Positions 30,785 to 33,942 of a DNA stretch of 33,942 nucleotides are shown piece by piece. How positions within the stretch are numbered: position 1 is the stretch's first letter; each line of letters opens with the position of its first letter. Under the pieces are notes generated by a model that worked only from the letters and a program-made list of their open reading frames with translations, did not search any database and was not told where the DNA came from. The DNA comes from Alphaproteobacteria bacterium (GTDB lineage Bacteria; Pseudomonadota; Alphaproteobacteria; Rhizobiales; Xanthobacteraceae), in NCBI GenBank assembly GCA_026400395.1, contig JAPLPD010000282.1, positions 1 through 33,942 on the forward strand. The letters run 5' to 3'. A program made the position numbers and the translations under genes.

Positions 30785-31021
30785 CTAGCGCTGCTTGAGC
30801 TTGGGCTTGAGCTTCGTTTTGGGTTTCGTCGCGCTTCGCCCATCAATGTGCGGCAGTGGGCTGGTGGCCGGTTGTGGCTGTGTCATCAACCGCTCGGCGG
30901 GGTTGGCGATGAACCGGTCTCGCTCGCGGCCCGGCCTGTCGCCACCTTGAATACGCTGGGCTTGCGACGGAATGAGGCCGACGAGCATTGCCGCCAGCGC
31001 CAAGGCGGCGCGCCCAATCAC
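30785..31021 (-). CDS. Small secreted basic protein, overlapping the upstream gene by GTGA
   Basis: A 78-residue protein beginning with GTG (VIGRAALALAAMLVGLIPSQA looks like a signal peptide), then a short Arg/Asp segment (RPGRERDRF), a TQPQPATSPLPH linker and a strongly basic end (ATKPKTKLKPKLKQR). The GTG overlaps the TGA of the gene at 31018 as GTGA, so translation is coupled. Not recognised. The basic K-P-K-x-K-L-K tail could bind anionic polymers. Alternative: the frame continues upstream to 31195, but that region is out of phase with the upstream gene and is not used. Confidence 0.6.
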   Translation of the reverse strand: MIGRAALALAAMLVGLIPSQAQRIQGGDRPGRERDRFIANPAERLMTQPQPATSPLPHIDGRSATKPKTKLKPKLKQR

Positions 31022-31920
31022 CGCGCCAGCACTTCGATCTCGCCATCGACGCCGGGGATGACGGTGAGATCCTGCTGATAGACCTTGTTGTCGTTGCGGG
31101 CGATGACCTTGTACTCGCCCTCGGCGAGGATAACGCGCGGGAATGCGCCCTTGGTCTCGGTGATCGTATCGCCCGCGGGCGACAGAACCGCCCAATCGGT
31201 GTTGGCAAGTGCCTCGCCGCCGCGCTTGCTGACCAGCTTGAACATGATCTGCGCCGCGCGGTGCGTGATCGTGACGTCGGTCAGTTTGCCCGATGCGACA
31301 CGGATGTCGGATCGGACCACGGCGTTGCCGTCGCCGTATTTCGATAGAACGTAATAGGTGCCCTCGGGCACCAGAACGACTGACCCGGTCGCGATGCTGG
31401 AGGCGATCGGCCGGCGGTCGCTCTGCTCGAACTGGCTGCCCAGGTAGACGTCGAAGGAAATCTGTCCCGGCGGAATCTTCACATTGCCGACGCGGCCTTC
31501 GATGCGCAGGCCGCCGCCGGAGATATCGAACACCTCGCGACTGGCCTCCCGGCTGACCTGGATCGGCTTCGCGGCGCTGGCCAGGCCGAACGCGACATGG
31601 ATGATGTAGTTGCCCGCCGGCAGCACAAACGTAGGCTGCGCCGATGTATCCTCTTTGAGCAGGCGAAACACGCCGGTCTGGTCCGGCTTATCGGGGTAGA
31701 CCCGCCAGTGAAGGCCGCCGTTGATGGATGTGCCGTCGCTGGTGTAGCGGGCGGATGCGAGGACCGCACCCACGCCCGCCTTCATGCCGGCCGGTGCCTG
31801 GGGCGGCGGCGCACCAGGCGTCGGAAATGGCGACTGCGCCGCCGCCTGCGAGATACCGATCGCAATGATCGCAAAGATAGCCGGCAGGATGCGGCGGCAA
31901 AGGGTTCGGGAGGCCATCAT
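31018..31920 (-). CDS. Secreted beta-rich hypothetical protein (300 aa)
   Basis: A 300-residue protein with signal peptide MMASRTLCRRILPAIFAIIAIGISQAAA and a Pro-rich linker. The mature part is strand-rich and holds two to three similar units of the type TFVLPAGNYIIHVAFG, VVLVPEGTYYVLSKYGDG and RVILAEGEYKVIARNDNKVYQQDLTV, each with a P/A-x-G-x-Y turn as in carboxypeptidase-regulatory-like or PEGA-type Ig domains. I do not assign a family. Such proteins are known in Rhizobiales and are probably in the periplasm or envelope. Start: ATGs at 31920 and 31917 are both possible, and no clear ribosome-binding site tells them apart. It leads a two-gene unit with the small gene at 30785. Confidence 0.72.
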   Translation of the reverse strand: MMASRTLCRRILPAIFAIIAIGISQAAAQSPFPTPGAPPPQAPAGMKAGVGAVLASARYTSDGTSINGGLHWRVYPDKPDQTGVFRLLKEDTSAQPTFVLPAGNYIIHVAFGLASAAKPIQVSREASREVFDISGGGLRIEGRVGNVKIPPGQISFDVYLGSQFEQSDRRPIASSIATGSVVLVPEGTYYVLSKYGDGNAVVRSDIRVASGKLTDVTITHRAAQIMFKLVSKRGGEALANTDWAVLSPAGDTITETKGAFPRVILAEGEYKVIARNDNKVYQQDLTVIPGVDGEIEVLAR

Positions 31921-32026
31921 GACGGCGGGTTTTCGGCTGGAATCGCGGCGAATTCAAGCCACCACATAAGAGGACTTCCAAACGGGCTCAATTGTTTCGG
32001 CCTTATGCCCGTGCTACGCGCAAAGC

Positions 32027-32599
32027 ATGCCTGAAGCCATAGACCTTCTCACCTCCCGCCGTTCCGTCAAGCCGATGGAGCTCAACGGCCCCGGCCCAAC
32101 CGCCGACGAGCTTGCCACGCTGCTGACCGTCGCATCTCGCGTGCCCGATCACGGCAAACTCACGCCCTGGCGGTTCATCGTGTTCGAGGGCGACGCCCGG
32201 CTCAAGGCCGGAGAGACCATAGCCGAAGTGTTTCGCGACAAGCGCCCCGACGCCACGCCGGATCAGGTCGAGCACGAAAAACGCCGGCTCGCCCGCGCGC
32301 CCCTGGTCATCGCGGTGATCAGCCGGGCCGGGCCCCATGTGAAAATTCCGGAATGGGAGCAGGTGCTATCGGCCGGCGCCGCGGCGACCAGCCTGGTGTT
32401 CGCGGCCCACGCGCTGGGCTTTGCCGCCAACTGGCTGACCGAATGGTACTCCTACGACCGCCGCGTGCTCGATGCGATCGGCGTCGCGCCCAACGAAAAG
32501 ATCGCGGGCTTCGTCCATATCGGACGCCAGGCGAAGCCGACCGAAGACCGGCCGCGTCCGCCGCTCGACCAGATCGTGACGCGCTTCGGCGCCAACTAG
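32027..32599 (+). CDS. Nitroreductase-family flavoprotein
   Basis: A 190-residue FMN-dependent protein of the nitroreductase superfamily. Seen: LLTSRRSVKPMELNGPGPT (the R-R-S phosphate-binding start), ASRVPDHGKLTPWRFIVFEG (the H-G-K/P-W-R-F motif), AGAAATSLVFAAHALGFAANWLT and VLDAIGVAPNEKIAGFVHIGRQAKPTEDRPRPPLDQIV (the G-x-x-x-x-E-K-I-x-G-x-x-x-I-G ending). Length is typical of the RutE/YdjA-like branch. It probably reduces a nitro, quinone or aldehyde-like acceptor with NAD(P)H. The flavin-reductase gene follows after 12 bp, so the two may form a unit in which the second gene supplies reduced flavin or acts on a related substrate. Confidence 0.9.
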   Translation: MPEAIDLLTSRRSVKPMELNGPGPTADELATLLTVASRVPDHGKLTPWRFIVFEGDARLKAGETIAEVFRDKRPDATPDQVEHEKRRLARAPLVIAVISRAGPHVKIPEWEQVLSAGAAATSLVFAAHALGFAANWLTEWYSYDRRVLDAIGVAPNEKIAGFVHIGRQAKPTEDRPRPPLDQIVTRFGAN

Positions 32600-32611
32600 A
32601 GTCCGCCGCCC

Positions 32612-33220
32612 ATGTTCTACGACACCCGCAAGAACGACCATGGCCTGCCGCACAATCCCTTCAAGGCGATTGTCGCTCCTCGACCGATCGGCTGGATCAC
32701 CACCATGAGCCTGAAGGGGGAGATCAATCTCGCGCCCTACTCGTTCTTCAACGGCATCACCGACAAGCCGCCGATCGTGATGTTCTCCAGCGAAGGCGCG
32801 AAAGACTCCGTCGCCTTCGCCGAGGAAACCAAAGAATTTGTCTGCAGCCTCACCACCTACGATCTGCAGATTCAAATGAACGGCACTTCGGCGCCGCTGC
32901 CGCGCGGCGAGAGCGAAATGGCGGCGACCGGGCTCGAAGCCGCGCCGTCGCGGCTGGTCAAACCGCCGCGCGTCGCCGCCTCGCCCTGCGCGCTGGAATG
33001 CAAGTGGCTGCAGACCGTTCGGCTGAACGACATCGAGGGCAAGGCGCTCGATCGCTACGTGGTATTCGGACAGGCTATCGGCGTCTACATCAACGACACG
33101 TTCATCAAGAACGGCCGCCTCGACACCGCTGCGATGAAACCGATCGCGCGTCTCGGCTACGACGAATACGCCGTCATCGACAGCGTGTTCAAAATGACCC
33201 GGCCCAAAGGCGGCGGCTGA
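32612..33220 (+). CDS. Flavin reductase-like, FMN-binding protein (DIM6/NTAB family)
   Basis: A 202-residue split-barrel flavin reductase. Seen: AIVAPRPIGWITTMSLKGEINLAPYSFFNGITDKPPIVMFSSEG, the family signature (P-R-P-I-x-W-x-T-S and N-x-A-P-Y-S-x-F), then KEFVCSLTTYDLQIQMNGTSAPLPRGESE and the conserved E-C-K end with VVFGQAIGVYINDTFIKNGRLD. Members bind FMN and use NAD(P)H to make reduced flavin or act as stand-alone oxidoreductases. The ATG at 32612 is 12 bases after the nitroreductase stop. No ribosome-binding site is strong. A convergent CBS gene ends 10 bp after its stop. Confidence 0.9.
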   Translation: MFYDTRKNDHGLPHNPFKAIVAPRPIGWITTMSLKGEINLAPYSFFNGITDKPPIVMFSSEGAKDSVAFAEETKEFVCSLTTYDLQIQMNGTSAPLPRGESEMAATGLEAAPSRLVKPPRVAASPCALECKWLQTVRLNDIEGKALDRYVVFGQAIGVYINDTFIKNGRLDTAAMKPIARLGYDEYAVIDSVFKMTRPKGGG

Positions 33221-33230
33221 AGCCCCCCGA

Positions 33231-33661
33231 TCAGGCGGTCTGGATGTAGTCGCGCAGCGCCGACTGCTCCTGCTCCATCTGATGCAGACGATGCTTGACC
33301 ACGTCGCCGATCGACACGATGCCGGCGAGGCGGCCCTGCTCGATCACCGGAGGTGGCGGAATTTTCCGGCCGTCATGCGCTCCATCACCGAACTGATGGT
33401 GTCGGAGATGCTGCAGGTCATCACCTTGCGGGTCATCACTTCGGTCAGGGGCAATTGCAATGCCGCCGCGCCGTGCGTGGCGAGTTTATGGACGATGTCG
33501 CGCTCGGACACGATGCCAATGACGCGGTGATCGGGACCGGTGATAACCAGCGCGCCGATTTGTCGACCGGCCAGCAGCTCCGCGGCGGCGGCCAAATTGG
33601 TGGTGGGCTCGATGGTGCAAACATCAGTGCCCTTGGTCGAGAGAATGGCTTTGACGGTCAT
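33231..33661 (-). pseudogene. CBS-pair protein gene with a one-base deletion
   Basis: A stand-alone two-CBS-domain protein with a frameshift in the second CBS. From ATG at 33661 the frame reads CBS1 (KAILSTKGTDVCTIEPTTNLAAAAELLAGRQIGALVITGPDHRVIGIVSERDIV) and the start of CBS2 (VMTRKVMTCSISDTISSVMERMTAGKFRHL), then meets TGA at 33346-33344. Adding one base near 33347-33352 restores the frame to read PVIEQGRLAGIVSIGDVVKHRLHQMEQEQSALRDYIQTA, ending at the TGA of 33233-33231. The full length would be 143 residues, as in Bradyrhizobium relatives. CBS pairs bind adenosine nucleotides. The defect may be real decay or a sequencing error in a C/G run. Confidence 0.82.
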
Positions 33662-33942
33662 TGGGTCGCCTCCCTGACTGATCCGCCCGCGCCTCCAGTT
33701 CCTTTGACGACTCGAAGGTCGCGCCGGACGCTGAACAGTAGCGAGATAACAGGGCAGTTGGGTCAGGGTTCCTGTCCCGCCCGCGCTATCGATGAGCAGC
33801 CATGCAGGAGACGGTGACGCAGGGCTAGACCCTATGATTGAGGGGCCTGAAGGTGGCCCGTCATCCGATATGCAACGGTACGAGGGTTAAGCCGGCTAGC
33901 CGGTACAGAGCCGCATGCATAGGCGACGGGCCTGGTGGAGCA
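33662..33942 (+). ncRNA. Structured non-coding stretch, possible group II intron or other RNA 5' end
   Basis: No gene is supported in these 281 bases. From about 33739 to the edge there are several inverted repeats: nested TAGCG/CGCTA (33739-33743, 33784-33788) and ACAGG/CCTGT (33749-33753, 33771-33775), then GGGCC/GGCCC and the palindrome CCGGCTAGCCGG further on. The GC-rich, ORF-free, hairpin-dense pattern fits the 5' domain of a group II intron or another structured RNA that continues past the window. I cannot match it to a specific family from memory, and it ends before any reverse-transcriptase gene would be seen. Confidence 0.3.

Noticed and set aside
1-33942. CRISPR arrays, rRNA operons, tRNA genes, prophage or defence islands
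   Set aside because: No regularly spaced repeats of array type and no marker genes or structures of these systems were seen on either strand.

Overview
The window is high-GC, densely packed chromosomal DNA from an alphaproteobacterium. The best fit is the Bradyrhizobium/Rhodopseudomonas/Afipia group (Nitrobacteraceae) or a close Xanthobacteraceae relative. Pointers are stand-alone TctC (Bug) binding proteins, a DUF5413-like remnant, a His-rich secreted peptide, a DUF2336 gene beside a receiver/HPt pair, and the folE / Fe-S scaffold / yidD / thrS neighbourhood. Placement rests on remembered gene content, not on a search.

Layout. 1-140: what looks like the end of an IS21-type insertion sequence, with three repeats at exact 23-bp spacing, interrupting a DUF5413-like membrane gene. 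682-4239 (+): small hypothetical and membrane genes, a HbpS/GlcG-type heme-binding protein and an AI-2E/PerM-family membrane protein. 9376-4243 (-): a tightly coupled six-gene operon (cysteine hydrolase, PuuE-like polysaccharide deacetylase, two paralogous NMT1-type binding proteins, ABC permease, ABC ATPase) that probably imports and hydrolyses a small C-N compound. 9481-15764: Tat-exported metallo-hydrolase, small periplasmic proteins, TPR protein, cutA, NAD kinase, alpha/beta hydrolase and a MetE-like enzyme with a Lys/Ala-rich tail. 15960-18992: signalling block with a BLUF photoreceptor, an orphan CheY-like receiver, an HPt protein and a DUF2336 gene ruined by three separate lesions. 19132-23143: lytic transglycosylase, MaoC hydratase, MgtC-like protein, TctC protein and CitE-like lyase.

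23152-33661: mainly housekeeping genes (hisI, folE, Fe-S scaffold, yidD, thrS) mixed with small secreted and membrane proteins, a second TctC protein and a nitroreductase/flavin reductase pair. Two genes here carry single-nucleotide frameshifts: a ClpP/COG3904-like periplasmic protein and a CBS-pair protein. 33662-33942 has no gene but is rich in inverted repeats and may be the start of a structured RNA or group II intron that continues outside the window.

I found no CRISPR array, rRNA, tRNA, phage or recognised defence system. The points most worth a second look are the ABC/hydrolase operon with duplicated binding proteins, the decayed DUF2336 gene beside an intact receiver/HPt pair, the IS end, and the structured right edge.
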